Counted from the stretch's first letter, positions 1 through 8,375 are shown. The stretch: DNA of 19,663 nucleotides from Dasania sp051277005 (GCA_051277005.1 JBNMPS010000039.1:1-19663), one strand, 5' to 3'. Notes: a model not told the origin generated them from the letters alone. Made by a program: numbers and translations.

Positions 1-1755
1 GTGGCTCATGAATATTTTCATAACTGGAGCGGTAATAGAGTTACCTGTAGAGATTGGTTTCAACTGAGTTTAAAAGAAGGTTTTACTGTTTTTCGTGATG
101 CAGAATTCTCATCAGATATGGGCTCACGTACGGTTAAGCGAGTTGAAGATGTTAACTTATTACGTACGGTGCAGTTCGCCGAAGATGCAGGCCCTATGGC
201 TCATCCTATACGCCCTGAATCTTTTATGGAAATATCCAACTTTTATACGGTTACCGTGTATGAGAAAGGTGCAGAAGTTGTACGTATGATCGCCAATATA
301 TTAGGGCCAGTGTTATTCCGTAAAGGTAGTGATTTATACTTTGATAGGCACGACGGCCAAGCAGTGACTTGTGAAGACTTTGTTAAGGCTATGGAAGATG
401 CGAGCGGTAAATGTTTAATACAGTTTCGTCGTTGGTATTCGCAGGCAGGAACGCCACAATTAAAAGTTGTGGGTGAGTACTGTGAAACCAATAATACGTA
501 TACGGTCAATTTCACGCAGTCTTGTAGCGCGCCTGCAGGCCAGTCAGAAAATTTACCTTTTCACATCCCCGTATCGATTGCTTTGTTGGGTGATGCTGGC
601 GCTTACAAGCTTCAGTTGCAAGGTCATAATCCTAATCCGGAAACAAGCGATAGCACAAATTTAGTACTGGATGTGACAGAAGTAAAGCAACAGTTTGTGT
701 TTGAAAATATGTTTGAAAATCCTGTGCCAAGTTTGTTACGCGGCTATTCTGCTCCCGTATTATTAGACTTTAATTATAGCCGTGATGAGCTTATGTTTTT
801 GATAAGTCACGATACCGATGGTTTCTGTCGTTGGGATGCCTGTCAAAAATTAGGCGTGTTGGCGCTGAACGATATGATAGCTGAGCATCAATCAAACCTG
901 CCATTGGTGCTTGATGAAAGAATTGTTGAGGTTTATAAACAGTTGCTTGGTGATGAGGGCTTGGATAAATCGATGGTAGCGCTAATGTTAAACTTACCCT
1001 CAGAAGCGTATATGGCGGGTATTACGGCAAAGGCGGATGTGCAGGCAATACATGTGGCCAGAATGACGGCTCGCATGGGAATTGCTGAGCAGCTAGAAGA
1101 TGAGCTGTGGGATGTTTATCAAAACAATCAAATTACAGAAGTTTACCAGGCTAATGAGCAACAAATTTCTTCCCGCAGTTTAAAAAACAGTGCGTTAAGC
1201 TATTTGATGTTGCTTGAAACAGATAAAGCATTAGAGGTATGTTTAAAACAGTATCAACAAAGCAATAACATGACCGATGTGTTGGCTGCGTTAGTGATGT
1301 TAAATAACAGTTCATTTGAACAGCAAAAAAATGACACCATTGCTGATTTTTATCAGCGTTGGCAGCATGACAGCTTGGTGGTTAATCAATGGCTGTCGGT
1401 TCAATCGACCTGTTATTTATCGGGTACGATCGATAAAGTTAAAGCATTGATGAAACACCCAGCCTTCGATATTAAAAATCCTAATAAAGTTAGATCTGTT
1501 GTGGGTGCATTTGCGAGTAATGCCGTTAACTTTCATCAAGAGAATGGGGCAGGATATCAATTATTGGCTGATCAAATCATTGAGCTAAACACCTTGAATC
1601 CACAAATTGCCTCCCGGTTGCTAGGTCCGCTAACAAAATGGAAGCAATATAAAGACCAAAGCGCCGCCTTAATGCGCAAAGAGTTAGAACGTGTTATGAG
1701 TGTTGAGGGTTTATCGAAAGATGTTTATGAGGTGGTTTCTAAAAGCTTGAAGTAA
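1..1755 (+). CDS. pepN: Aminopeptidase N, M1 family (5' end outside window)
   Basis: Zinc metallo-aminopeptidase that removes N-terminal residues from cytosolic peptides. The window opens inside the gene, at about residue 295 of the 870 usual for E. coli-type PepN, so the first GTG is an internal Val codon and not a start. The active site is at the very beginning: HEYFH (window residues 3-7) gives two zinc-binding His and the catalytic Glu, the third ligand is Glu26 (19 residues after the second His), and the transition-state Tyr is Tyr87 in TVYEKGAEV. MAHPIRP, FRRWYSQAGTP and the C-terminal helical domain with NPNKVRSVVGAFA follow the E. coli protein closely. The N-terminal domain and the GAMEN exopeptidase motif lie outside the window. 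The remaining 584 codons are intact to TAA. An HD-GYP gene follows after 40 bp on the same strand. Confidence 0.96.
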   Translation: MAHEYFHNWSGNRVTCRDWFQLSLKEGFTVFRDAEFSSDMGSRTVKRVEDVNLLRTVQFAEDAGPMAHPIRPESFMEISNFYTVTVYEKGAEVVRMIANILGPVLFRKGSDLYFDRHDGQAVTCEDFVKAMEDASGKCLIQFRRWYSQAGTPQLKVVGEYCETNNTYTVNFTQSCSAPAGQSENLPFHIPVSIALLGDAGAYKLQLQGHNPNPETSDSTNLVLDVTEVKQQFVFENMFENPVPSLLRGYSAPVLLDFNYSRDELMFLISHDTDGFCRWDACQKLGVLALNDMIAEHQSNLPLVLDERIVEVYKQLLGDEGLDKSMVALMLNLPSEAYMAGITAKADVQAIHVARMTARMGIAEQLEDELWDVYQNNQITEVYQANEQQISSRSLKNSALSYLMLLETDKALEVCLKQYQQSNNMTDVLAALVMLNNSSFEQQKNDTIADFYQRWQHDSLVVNQWLSVQSTCYLSGTIDKVKALMKHPAFDIKNPNKVRSVVGAFASNAVNFHQENGAGYQLLADQIIELNTLNPQIASRLLGPLTKWKQYKDQSAALMRKELERVMSVEGLSKDVYEVVSKSLK

Positions 1756-1795
1756 TGAATAGAAAACCCCACTATAACAAAGGTGCTGCAAAGTA

Positions 1796-3037
1796 ATGAC
1801 TAAAGCTAAAAGAGTTAAAGTGAGTGTCGATAAGCTTAAGCCCGGTATTTATGTCGATACTGATCTCTCTTGGACGGAGCATCCTTTTTTGTTTAGGCAC
1901 TTCTTAATTAAGTCATTTGATGAAATCAAAGTGATTAAAGAACTGGGTCTGACCGAGATTATCGTTATACCCGACAAATGCAAATCCAAACTAAAGGAAG
2001 AACCTACGCATTCATCTGCGGCCGTCGATAAGGCAAGCTTGTGGAAAGAAAAAAATAAACGGATACAAAAAGCAGCTAAATATCGTTTAGACCGTCAAAA
2101 GAAATCGAAAGAATATTTAGAACGTGTTAAACAAATTAAAAATCTGACCAGTGACTTAAAAAATGCACCCGCTAATGCAATCAGAAATGCTAGAAAGGTA
2201 GCTGATTTGATGAGCTCTGCTTTTGAAACTGATAGCGACGTGTTAATTAATTTAGTGAATTTTTCTGACGATGATTTCTCTATGCATCATCACACGCTTA
2301 ATGTCTGTGTGCTTACTTTGGCGATAGCCAAGGCCATGGGCATAAAAGATATAGAGCTACGCAAACTGTGCATAGGTGCTGTATTGCATGATATTGGTAA
2401 GGTGGCCGTACCCGCCAAAGTTTTAATGAAGAAAGAGCCGTTAAATACTAGTGAGCAGAAATTACTCGATACTCATCCGCTATTAGGTGGCAAACTAGCC
2501 AGAAAATTACAAGGGGCTTCGATAGAGTCAGCAGAAGTTATTGAGCAGCACCATGAGTTTTTAGATGGTACCGGTTACCCTCAGGGTTTGAGGGGTGACG
2601 ACATTACTATTTTGGCAAGAATTGTTGTGATAACCAATTGCTATGATAACCTTTGTAACCCTGCAGATATTAAAAAAGCTGTTACGCCTAAGCAGGCAAT
2701 GGCGATACTGTATGCAAAGTATAAAGATAAGTTAGATACTGAAATCGTACAGCTTTTTATTAAAACTATGGGAGTTTACCCACCAGGTACAATGGTGAGT
2801 TTATCGGACGGCAGTATCGGTTTAGTGACGGCAGTGAGTAGTCAGTCTTTGTTGCAACCACAACTGCTACTTTATCATCCAGACGTGCCAAAATCAGAGG
2901 CACTGTATCTCGATTTACAAGATCATCCAGAATTGTGCATCAAAGATACGCTCACATCGGCTGATCTTTCAAAGCGAATTTATGATTATTTAGGTGTTAC
3001 AGAAAGAACCTGTTATTTTTATGACAAGCTGCAGTGA
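1796..3037 (+). CDS. DUF3391 / HD-GYP domain protein, probable cyclic di-GMP phosphodiesterase
   Basis: 413 residues. The N-terminal part (about 5-65) looks like DUF3391, and residues 80-125 are very Lys-rich and probably helical. The HD-GYP domain spans about 160-330. The residues expected for the metal centre are present: a His cluster at 164-166, HDIGK at 198-202 (HD at 198-199), THP at 226-228, HHE at 252-254 followed by DGTGYP (257-262), and an Asp in CYDNL (284). The tail has the typical VYPPGTMV and G-rich strand. Family knowledge: HD-GYP proteins hydrolyse cyclic di-GMP to pGpG or GMP, and the intact ligands argue for activity. There is no receiver domain or membrane segment, so it is probably cytoplasmic. 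AAAGG at 1779-1783 is a possible ribosome site, with a rather long 12-nt spacing. The gene ends 10 bp from the stop of the convergent diguanylate cyclase. Confidence 0.92.
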   Translation: MTKAKRVKVSVDKLKPGIYVDTDLSWTEHPFLFRHFLIKSFDEIKVIKELGLTEIIVIPDKCKSKLKEEPTHSSAAVDKASLWKEKNKRIQKAAKYRLDRQKKSKEYLERVKQIKNLTSDLKNAPANAIRNARKVADLMSSAFETDSDVLINLVNFSDDDFSMHHHTLNVCVLTLAIAKAMGIKDIELRKLCIGAVLHDIGKVAVPAKVLMKKEPLNTSEQKLLDTHPLLGGKLARKLQGASIESAEVIEQHHEFLDGTGYPQGLRGDDITILARIVVITNCYDNLCNPADIKKAVTPKQAMAILYAKYKDKLDTEIVQLFIKTMGVYPPGTMVSLSDGSIGLVTAVSSQSLLQPQLLLYHPDVPKSEALYLDLQDHPELCIKDTLTSADLSKRIYDYLGVTERTCYFYDKLQ

Positions 3038-3047
3038 TGTTTATTGT

Positions 3048-3974
3048 TTATAACGCTTTAGCAACTTGATTGCGGCCATGTTCTTTAGCGCTATAAAGCG
3101 CCTTATCTGCACGATCAAATAAATTGGTGGCGGGTTCATCTTTTTGTAGGGTTGCAATGCCTATGCTGGCGGTGACCTTAATAGTATGTTCTGCGTGGGT
3201 GATATTGCGTTTTTCAATAGATTTACGGATACGTTCGGAAATCATACGGCTGCCGATGAGGCCCGTATGATTGAGAATAATAACAAACTCTTCTCCACCG
3301 TAGCGATAGCAGGCGTCGGTTTCACGACAGCATTCCATTAACGTTTTTGCTATTTCACTAAGCACCGTATCGCCACAACTATGGCCAAAACTATCGTTAA
3401 CGTTCTTAAAAAAATCGATATCAATTACAAGTAATGAGAGCGGGCGTTCATGCCGGTGTGACAGGTTTACCTCACGGTTAATTGCGGTGTCAAAGGCAGC
3501 ACGATTTCCAACCTGGGTGAGCGAATCTTTAAGGGCTGCTTGTAAGGCTTCTTTGTAAAGTAGGGCGTTGCGAATGGGGCAAACTAAGCTGCCAATTAAT
3601 GACTCTATAAATTGTAAATCAGATGGGCTAAAACGCTGGTCGCGCGTTAATATAAGATCACCCAAATTACGGTCATTCATTTGTAGGTTGTAATGGCAGC
3701 TATTTTTCCCACTTTTACCGATATTGAGTGTTAGGCAAAGTTTTTCGTTGCGATAGCCAAGACTGTCAATTCCAATTAGCTTGCCTAGCTCTCTGAAGAA
3801 TAGTTGTAGAACGTCATCTAGCTCAAGGCTTGTTTGTAATACTTGGCTTATGTGCAATTGCCGCTGTTGATGTAGCAGTTCTGTTGTGGTGTTGTTACCC
3901 GTTTTACCATGCTCGGTAAAGGCGTACGTTTCCATGCTTTTTTCTGGCTGATGGCTTTGGATAGTCGTTGCCAT
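3048..3974 (-). CDS. Diguanylate cyclase (GGDEF domain) with N-terminal GAF-like region
   Basis: 308 residues, probably soluble because no membrane segment is seen. Residues about 35-140 look like a divergent GAF-type sensory module (LDDVLQLFFRELGKLIGID, then FSPSDLQFIESL), followed by a GGDEF domain from about 145. The domain has DSLTQVGNR (150-158), the metal-binding IDID segment (Asp185 and Asp187), FGHSCGD and the active-site signature GGEEF (226-230). RETD (217-220) lies exactly five residues before the signature and fits the RxxD inhibitory site, so product feedback inhibition is likely. Family role: it makes cyclic di-GMP from two GTP. The ligand of the N-terminal module cannot be told. 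The ATG at 3974 has GAGG about 11-14 nt upstream; a second in-frame Met lies at residue 14. The gene is convergent with the HD-GYP gene, with 10 bp between the two stop codons. Confidence 0.93.
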   Translation of the reverse strand: MATTIQSHQPEKSMETYAFTEHGKTGNNTTTELLHQQRQLHISQVLQTSLELDDVLQLFFRELGKLIGIDSLGYRNEKLCLTLNIGKSGKNSCHYNLQMNDRNLGDLILTRDQRFSPSDLQFIESLIGSLVCPIRNALLYKEALQAALKDSLTQVGNRAAFDTAINREVNLSHRHERPLSLLVIDIDFFKNVNDSFGHSCGDTVLSEIAKTLMECCRETDACYRYGGEEFVIILNHTGLIGSRMISERIRKSIEKRNITHAEHTIKVTASIGIATLQKDEPATNLFDRADKALYSAKEHGRNQVAKAL

Positions 3975-4106
3975 AATCTGCTGACCTCAGGGAATACAAG
4001 TTCACTTTACATTTAGCGGCTAATCCGTTGATACCTTTAATTGGCTGCCTAAGTGATCAATAGCGAAAACTGTGCCATCTATATGACTGTTTGTTCAAGC
4101 TATTGA

Positions 4107-4112
4107 ATTATA
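4107..4112 (-). promoter_or_regulatory. Possible -10 element upstream of the diguanylate cyclase
   Basis: A perfect TATAAT on the minus strand, about 130 bp upstream of the start at 3974. No good -35 is seen at the right spacing (the 17-nt position reads roughly ATATCA). The 3975-4265 gap also has an 8-bp inverted repeat, TCAATAGC at 4057-4064 and GCTATTGA at 4099-4106, just downstream of this element in the transcribed direction. Either could be chance in AT-rich sequence. No clear factor-independent terminator for the neighbouring yciK gene was found in the gap. Confidence 0.3.
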
Positions 4113-4265
4113 AGGGTTTAATATTTTATTGATATGTTTTTGACGTTAGAGCGGTAAATCAGCTCTGCTTAGGTGACATTATTTTGCCGGGTGGCAATGT
4201 GGGTGATAGGGTTTTGAGGTCTAGTGGGGTGCTAGGCAAGGCCTCATTCTTTTTACGCGGGAGGT

Positions 4266-5015
4266 TTACTGGGCGTCTAGATTTTGGCCGTTGATGCCGA
4301 TGCTTTCAACGCCTATTAAATACAAATAGCTGGGCATAATGGCCTCAGGACTAGGATTGGTGCTTGGGTCTTCTGCTGGGTACGCGCTGCGACGCATATT
4401 AGTGTTGGTGGCGCCGGGATTGATGGAGTTAACGCGTATATCACTGGTGATGGCTAACTCATCAGCTAACACCTGCATTAAGCCTTGTGAGGCAAACTTA
4501 GAGACAGAATAGGGCCCCCAGTAAGCTCGGCCTTTAAAGGCAACGCCTGAAGACGTAAATATAATCGAGGCGTGGCTGCCAGCTTCTAATAATGGGAGCA
4601 TGGCTTTGGTTAGCATAAACGGAGCATTAACGTTAACCTGCATGACGTCTTGCCAAATTTCTGTACTGCTTTGAGCGATGGCCTTTCTGTCGCCTAATAC
4701 GCTGGCATTATGTAATAAACCATCCAGTCGGCCAAAGGCGTTATCTAGGGCGTCATGCATGTCGTCATAGTCTTTCATGACCGCGCCATTTAAATTCATT
4801 GGGTAAATGGCGGCCTGCGGGTAACCGGCAGCTTCAATTTCGTCATACACCGCTTCAAGTTTTTCGGTGGTTTTACCTAAAAGAACAACGGTTGCGCCGT
4901 GTTGGGCAAAACTCAGTGCGGCTGTTCGCCCGATGCCGTCACCTGCGCCAGTGATTAAAATGACGCGATCTTTTAACAGCTGCTCAGGGGCTTGGTAGTT
5001 TTTTGATATTGACAT
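4266..5015 (-). CDS. yciK: YciK-type short-chain dehydrogenase/reductase
   Basis: 249 residues, a complete classical SDR. The cofactor motif TGAGDGIG is at 22-29, the structural HNAS (usually NNAG) at 102-105, the catalytic Ser in FTSSGV (155-156), and the Tyr/Lys pair YSVSK at 169-173. The blocks WQDVMQVNVNAPFMLT, MQVLADE and AMRxSAxPxEDP-like NMRRSAYPAEDP are characteristic of the YciK family of gammaproteobacteria, a conserved group whose substrate I do not know. It is the last gene of the minus-strand cluster after mupP, 28 bp downstream of it, the same order as in Pseudomonas. The ATG at 5015 has no strong ribosome site, so translation may depend on the upstream gene. The start matches the usual length of the family. 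The symbol rests on family resemblance; the reaction is unknown. Confidence 0.88.
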   Translation of the reverse strand: MSISKNYQAPEQLLKDRVILITGAGDGIGRTAALSFAQHGATVVLLGKTTEKLEAVYDEIEAAGYPQAAIYPMNLNGAVMKDYDDMHDALDNAFGRLDGLLHNASVLGDRKAIAQSSTEIWQDVMQVNVNAPFMLTKAMLPLLEAGSHASIIFTSSGVAFKGRAYWGPYSVSKFASQGLMQVLADELAITSDIRVNSINPGATNTNMRRSAYPAEDPSTNPSPEAIMPSYLYLIGVESIGINGQNLDAQ

Positions 5016-5043
5016 AGGTGTAGTGGCCCTTATAAAGGAAAGG

Positions 5044-5715
5044 TTAACAACGTATCTTGGTTTGAATGATACCGATTAAATCACTGCCATGCTCGGCTAA
5101 GTGATCAGCGCCCCAGCTATCTGCAGGGTCGTGAGCTTCATTATAGCCATAGTTAACGGCAATGGTTGGCATACCTGCTCGTAAACCGGCTTCAATATCG
5201 CGCCGATGATCACCAATATAAATGGCGTTAGCAGGTTTTATATTTAATTGTGAACAGGCTAAATAAAGAGATTCTGGGTTGGGTTTGTTTGCTGAAACAT
5301 CATCAGGGCAAACTACTGTTGCACATCGCTCGCTTAATTTAAGTTGGTCTAACAAAGACTCGGTATAGAGCCTGGGTTTATTGGTGACGATGCCCCAATG
5401 TATGTTTTCTTTTTCAAGCCAGTTGATGGTGTCTTCTAGCCCTTCAAATAAGCAAGTTTCTACTGCTAAATGATCGATATAAAGATCTAATAATTGTTGT
5501 CGTAAATCATCAAAGCCATTATCTTCAGGTTGCATACCTGACACCAATGTAATTAATGCTTTGGAGCCGTTAGATACATTATCACGAATGGTTTGATAGT
5601 CTTTTTTTGGCCAGCCATGGCGTCGACAGAGTTTATTAACCACAACAAAAAAATCGGGCGCGGTATCGAGTAGGGTGCCGTCTAAATCAAATAATACTGC
5701 GTCTAATTGCTTCAT
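5044..5715 (-). CDS. mupP: N-acetylmuramic acid 6-phosphate phosphatase MupP (HAD family)
   Basis: 223-residue HAD-superfamily phosphatase of the Gph/PGP type. The nucleophile motif FDLDGTLLDTAPDF has Asp10 and Asp12; motif II is VTNKP (Thr111), the motif III Lys is in NKPNP (Lys144), and motif IV is GDHRRD (168-173). It closely resembles P. aeruginosa PA3172, known as MupP, which dephosphorylates MurNAc-6-phosphate so that MurNAc can re-enter peptidoglycan synthesis through AmgK and MurU, bypassing the fosfomycin target MurA. The position between ubiG and yciK is the same as in Pseudomonas and is the main reason to prefer MupP to a phosphoglycolate phosphatase, which has very similar motifs. 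Unlike the compact Pseudomonas arrangement, 220 bp separate it from ubiG, so it may have its own promoter. amgK and murU are not in this window. Confidence 0.85.
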   Translation of the reverse strand: MKQLDAVLFDLDGTLLDTAPDFFVVVNKLCRRHGWPKKDYQTIRDNVSNGSKALITLVSGMQPEDNGFDDLRQQLLDLYIDHLAVETCLFEGLEDTINWLEKENIHWGIVTNKPRLYTESLLDQLKLSERCATVVCPDDVSANKPNPESLYLACSQLNIKPANAIYIGDHRRDIEAGLRAGMPTIAVNYGYNEAHDPADSWGADHLAEHGSDLIGIIQTKIRC

Positions 5716-5756
5716 GAATTTAGTCTGGTTAGTTTACCATTAAGTCTTCAGGGTAG

Positions 5757-5776
5757 GCAAAAAACTGTTTTCAGTT
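5757..5776 (-). terminator. Weak hairpin plus T-run between ubiG and mupP
   Basis: Read on the minus strand, AACTG-AAAA-CAGTT (5776-5763) forms a 5-bp stem directly followed by more T residues (six in a row counting the stem). The stem has only two G-C pairs, so as a terminator it would be weak. It lies in the 220-bp non-coding gap 5716-5935, downstream of ubiG and 48 bp upstream of mupP. The same gap holds a 6-bp inverted repeat, CACAGT (5836-5841) and ACTGTG (5855-5860). Nothing coding is visible in the gap. Confidence 0.25.
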
Positions 5777-5935
5777 ACTGGTTTTTTACTGTAGTAAAGG
5801 CAGTTGAGACCGAGCCGTACAGGTATCCCGCATTGCACAGTGGCTGAGAAATATACTGTGAATTGTTAGCTCGTCTCCATCTTACATTAAAGGGTATTAC
5901 GTAAATACTTATCCGTTTGTATGGTTACCCATTAC

Positions 5936-6637
5936 CTATTCAGGTTTGCGTACGTGCACCAAATAGTTTACGTCCACACTGCCTTCTTTTAATTTATATT
6001 GCTTGGTAATGGGGTTGTACGTCATGCCTGTCATATGCTCAAGAATTAAACCTGCTTCCCTAATGGCGCTTGCCAGTTCGGATGGTTTAATAAACTTATC
6101 GTAATTGTGGGTGCCTTTCGGGAGCATTTTTAAAATATATTCTGCACTAATAATACTGAATAAATATGATTTAGGATTACGATTTAACGTTGAAAAAAAT
6201 AAATGACCACCGGGTTTACAGAGCCTGGCACAGGCTTTAATAACGGAGCTTGGATCGGGCACGTGCTCAAGCATTTCTAAGCAGGTGACGATATCAAAAC
6301 TTTCGCTTTGTTCGTCGGCAAGTTGTTCGGCTGTGCTCTGTCTATAATCGATATTTAAGCCGCTCTCAAGTGCGTGTAACTTGGCTACTGAGAGGGGCGT
6401 CTCACCCATATCTATGCCGGTTACTGTCGCGCCACGTTGAGCCATCGCTTCGCTTAAAACACCGCCGCCGCAACCTACATCAACAAGTTTGGCTTGTGCG
6501 ACAGGTGAGTGCTGGTCTATATAGTTGGCACGCAGTGGGTTTATGTCATGGAGAGGTTTGAATTCACTGTTTTTATCCCACCATTTATGGGCAAGGGCTT
6601 CAAATTTGGCGATTTCTTGTGGGTCAACGTTGTTCAA
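5936..6637 (-). CDS. ubiG: Ubiquinone biosynthesis O-methyltransferase UbiG
   Basis: 233 residues. SAM-dependent methyltransferase that carries out both O-methylations of ubiquinone synthesis (2-polyprenyl-6-hydroxyphenol and 3-demethylubiquinol). Visible family blocks: NVDPQEIAKFEALAHKWWD, EFKPLHDINPLR, the SAM-binding VDVGCGGG (52-59) with acidic GID (74-76), EMLEHVPDP (121-129), FFSTLNRNPKSYL and the C-terminal VDVNYLVH. The start is TTG at 6635-6637: it matches the Met of Pseudomonas UbiG (MSNVD versus TTG-NNVD), and GGGA lies 6 nt upstream of it. No in-frame ATG suits the conserved N-terminus. It is 37 bp downstream of the amidohydrolase gene and probably co-transcribed with it. The product is likely peripheral at the inner membrane in the Ubi complex. 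Confidence 0.95.
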   Translation of the reverse strand: MNNVDPQEIAKFEALAHKWWDKNSEFKPLHDINPLRANYIDQHSPVAQAKLVDVGCGGGVLSEAMAQRGATVTGIDMGETPLSVAKLHALESGLNIDYRQSTAEQLADEQSESFDIVTCLEMLEHVPDPSSVIKACARLCKPGGHLFFSTLNRNPKSYLFSIISAEYILKMLPKGTHNYDKFIKPSELASAIREAGLILEHMTGMTYNPITKQYKLKEGSVDVNYLVHVRKPE

Positions 6638-6674
6638 TTTTATTCCCGTCTTTCGGCGTGGTTGGTTGCAAGGC

Positions 6675-8036
6675 CTAGTGGTTGTTAGCTTGCTCGTTGC
6701 TGGTCTGAATTTTTTCGCGCCAGTGTTGAGCCTTGCGTTTTATTGATTCTATATTTAATTGGCAGGGTTGGCGATTATCAAGCACTTTTTTACCCGCCAC
6801 CCAGCTATGGCTAACATTGCTAGCCATGTTGGTATAAACCAGCTGTGAGATGGCGTTGTAAACAGGCTGTTGTTCAATTTGGCTAAAATCGATAGCAATA
6901 ATGTCAGCTTGTTTGCCTACTTCCAGGCTGCCTATTTGGTCAGCCATGCCGAGTGCTTTGGCTCCCGACAGTGTCGCCATTTCTAGTGCCTGCCAGTCAC
7001 TCACGGCGGCGGCATCGCGACTGACTGCTTTGGCTAGCAGGGCGGCTGTGCGCATTTCACTAAACATGTCTAAGTCATTATTGCTGGCTGCGCCATCGGT
7101 GCCTAGGGCCACGTTTATCTTTTGGTCTAGCAGTGTTTGCACGGGGCAAAAGCCACTAGCCAGTTTTAAGTTGGATTCTGGGCAGTGAACCACATGGGCG
7201 CCACTACGCTTAACCATATCAATATCATCATCATTAAGTGCGGTCATGTGAACAAGCTGGGTGTTGGGGCTTAGTAGGCCAAGGCGATTTAGCCGGGCAA
7301 TAGGGCGTTCACCATCTTTCGCGGTAGCGTCAGACACTTCTTGAGCGGTTTCATGGCAGTGAATTTGAATACCTAGATCTAACTCGGCGGCCAGTGTTGC
7401 GATGCGGCTCATGGGTTCGTCGCTAACGGTGTAGGGGGCGTGAGGCCCAAAAATAAATTCAATAAGAGGATGGTGTAACCAGTTGTCTCTGGCGGCTAAG
7501 CCTTTGTGGATGTAGTCATCTGCATCGCGCGCCCAAGCGGTGGGGAAGTCGAGAATTGGGATGCACAATTGAGCTCTAATGCCAGCCTCGAGTGCCGCTT
7601 GAGCAGTGGCTTCAGGAAAAAAATACATGTCACTAAAGCAGGTGGTGCCTGAGCGAAGCATTTCAGCAATCGCGAGAAGGCTGCCATCTTTAACAAACTC
7701 TTCGTCAGCCCACTGGGCTTCAGCCGGCCAAATGTGCTCTTGCAGCCATTGTTGTAAGGGTTTGTCGTCAGCCATGCCTCTAAATAGGCTCATGGCGCTA
7801 TGGCCATGTGCATTAACTAAACCGGGTGTCAGTACGTGCTGAGTAAGGATGTGAGTATTGTCGCTCTGATAGCGACTTTGAGCCTGCTCTGTGGGAAGTA
7901 AGTCGATTATCTTGCCGCCATCAATCGCAATGCTGTGATTTTTCAGTTGTGATTGAGCGGGGCGAATCGGGATGATCCACTCGGCATGAATTAAGGTGTC
8001 GACGTTTTGTAGTTCAGAAGAGGCTGCTGTGTTCAT
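6675..8036 (-). CDS. mtaD: 5'-methylthioadenosine/S-adenosylhomocysteine deaminase-type amidohydrolase (TRZ/ATZ family)
   Basis: 453 residues, a complete amidohydrolase-superfamily enzyme. The metal motif is in VNAHGHSAMSLFRGMADD (His77, His79); further ligands or active-site residues are GPHAPYT (His199), IHCHE (His226 with Glu229 three residues later) and GTDGAASNNDLD (Asp314). HCPESNLKLASGFCPV and SLEVGKQADIIAID are standard for the subgroup. It resembles P. aeruginosa PA3170, reported as a methylthioadenosine deaminase (MTA to methylthioinosine), and occupies the same place next to ubiG and gyrA. Substrate assignment rests on that resemblance; SAH or related adenosines are alternatives. 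The mtnA gene found beside it in Pseudomonas is absent here. The ATG at 8036 lacks an evident ribosome site. It is the first gene of the minus-strand cluster and diverges from gyrA. Confidence 0.82.
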   Translation of the reverse strand: MNTAASSELQNVDTLIHAEWIIPIRPAQSQLKNHSIAIDGGKIIDLLPTEQAQSRYQSDNTHILTQHVLTPGLVNAHGHSAMSLFRGMADDKPLQQWLQEHIWPAEAQWADEEFVKDGSLLAIAEMLRSGTTCFSDMYFFPEATAQAALEAGIRAQLCIPILDFPTAWARDADDYIHKGLAARDNWLHHPLIEFIFGPHAPYTVSDEPMSRIATLAAELDLGIQIHCHETAQEVSDATAKDGERPIARLNRLGLLSPNTQLVHMTALNDDDIDMVKRSGAHVVHCPESNLKLASGFCPVQTLLDQKINVALGTDGAASNNDLDMFSEMRTAALLAKAVSRDAAAVSDWQALEMATLSGAKALGMADQIGSLEVGKQADIIAIDFSQIEQQPVYNAISQLVYTNMASNVSHSWVAGKKVLDNRQPCQLNIESIKRKAQHWREKIQTSNEQANNH

Positions 8037-8375
8037 TTAATAAACAATTTTTAGGGGGCTTATTGTTATTTCAAATTGACGCAAAGAGGCGGCAATGAAA
8101 GCGTGTTAGCGAGTATAGCGGTATTTAATGTCAAAGGTGTACTGCTGGCACTAAAACTCCAATGAGAATACGGGTTTAGCGTGTTATATAAAGGCAATAT
8201 AGGCTGTCAGTTTGTCTTACTTTCATGCTATGATTTCGCCTTTGTGTATGTGGCTAAAGCGGGTGTTTTTAAGCTTGCAGTCACAGTAAAATCCACCGTG
8301 TTGTGTGGATCGCATAAAGCGACGATTTTGCGGCTTTGTTAATCGTTCAATTCATAATAAGGAACACCGAGTTTT
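8037..8375. promoter_or_regulatory. Divergent intergenic region between the amidohydrolase and gyrA
   Basis: 339 bp without a convincing ORF, so both transcription units probably start here. On the minus strand a perfect TTGACA (8134-8129) and a TATACT (8117-8112) are only 11 nt apart, too close to act as one promoter. On the plus strand an extended -10 element is listed separately. Downstream in the gyrA leader lie a 6-bp inverted repeat ATCCAC/GTGGAT (8291-8296 and 8305-8310) and a looser AAAGC/GCTTT pair (8316-8320 and 8333-8337). No riboswitch was recognised. Confidence 0.6.
8226..8234 (+). promoter_or_regulatory. Candidate extended -10 promoter for gyrA
   Basis: TG-C-TATGAT fits the extended -10 consensus TGnTATAAT with one mismatch. 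No good -35 is visible 17 nt upstream, which extended -10 promoters tolerate. It would give a leader of about 135 nt before the gyrA start at 8376. For gyrase genes the -10 region is known in E. coli to carry supercoiling control; whether that applies here cannot be told. Confidence 0.4.

Noticed and set aside
8112..8134. TTGACA and TATACT on the minus strand upstream of the amidohydrolase as one promoter
   Set aside because: Only 11 nt separate them, against 16-18 needed; each might belong to another promoter, but no partner was found.
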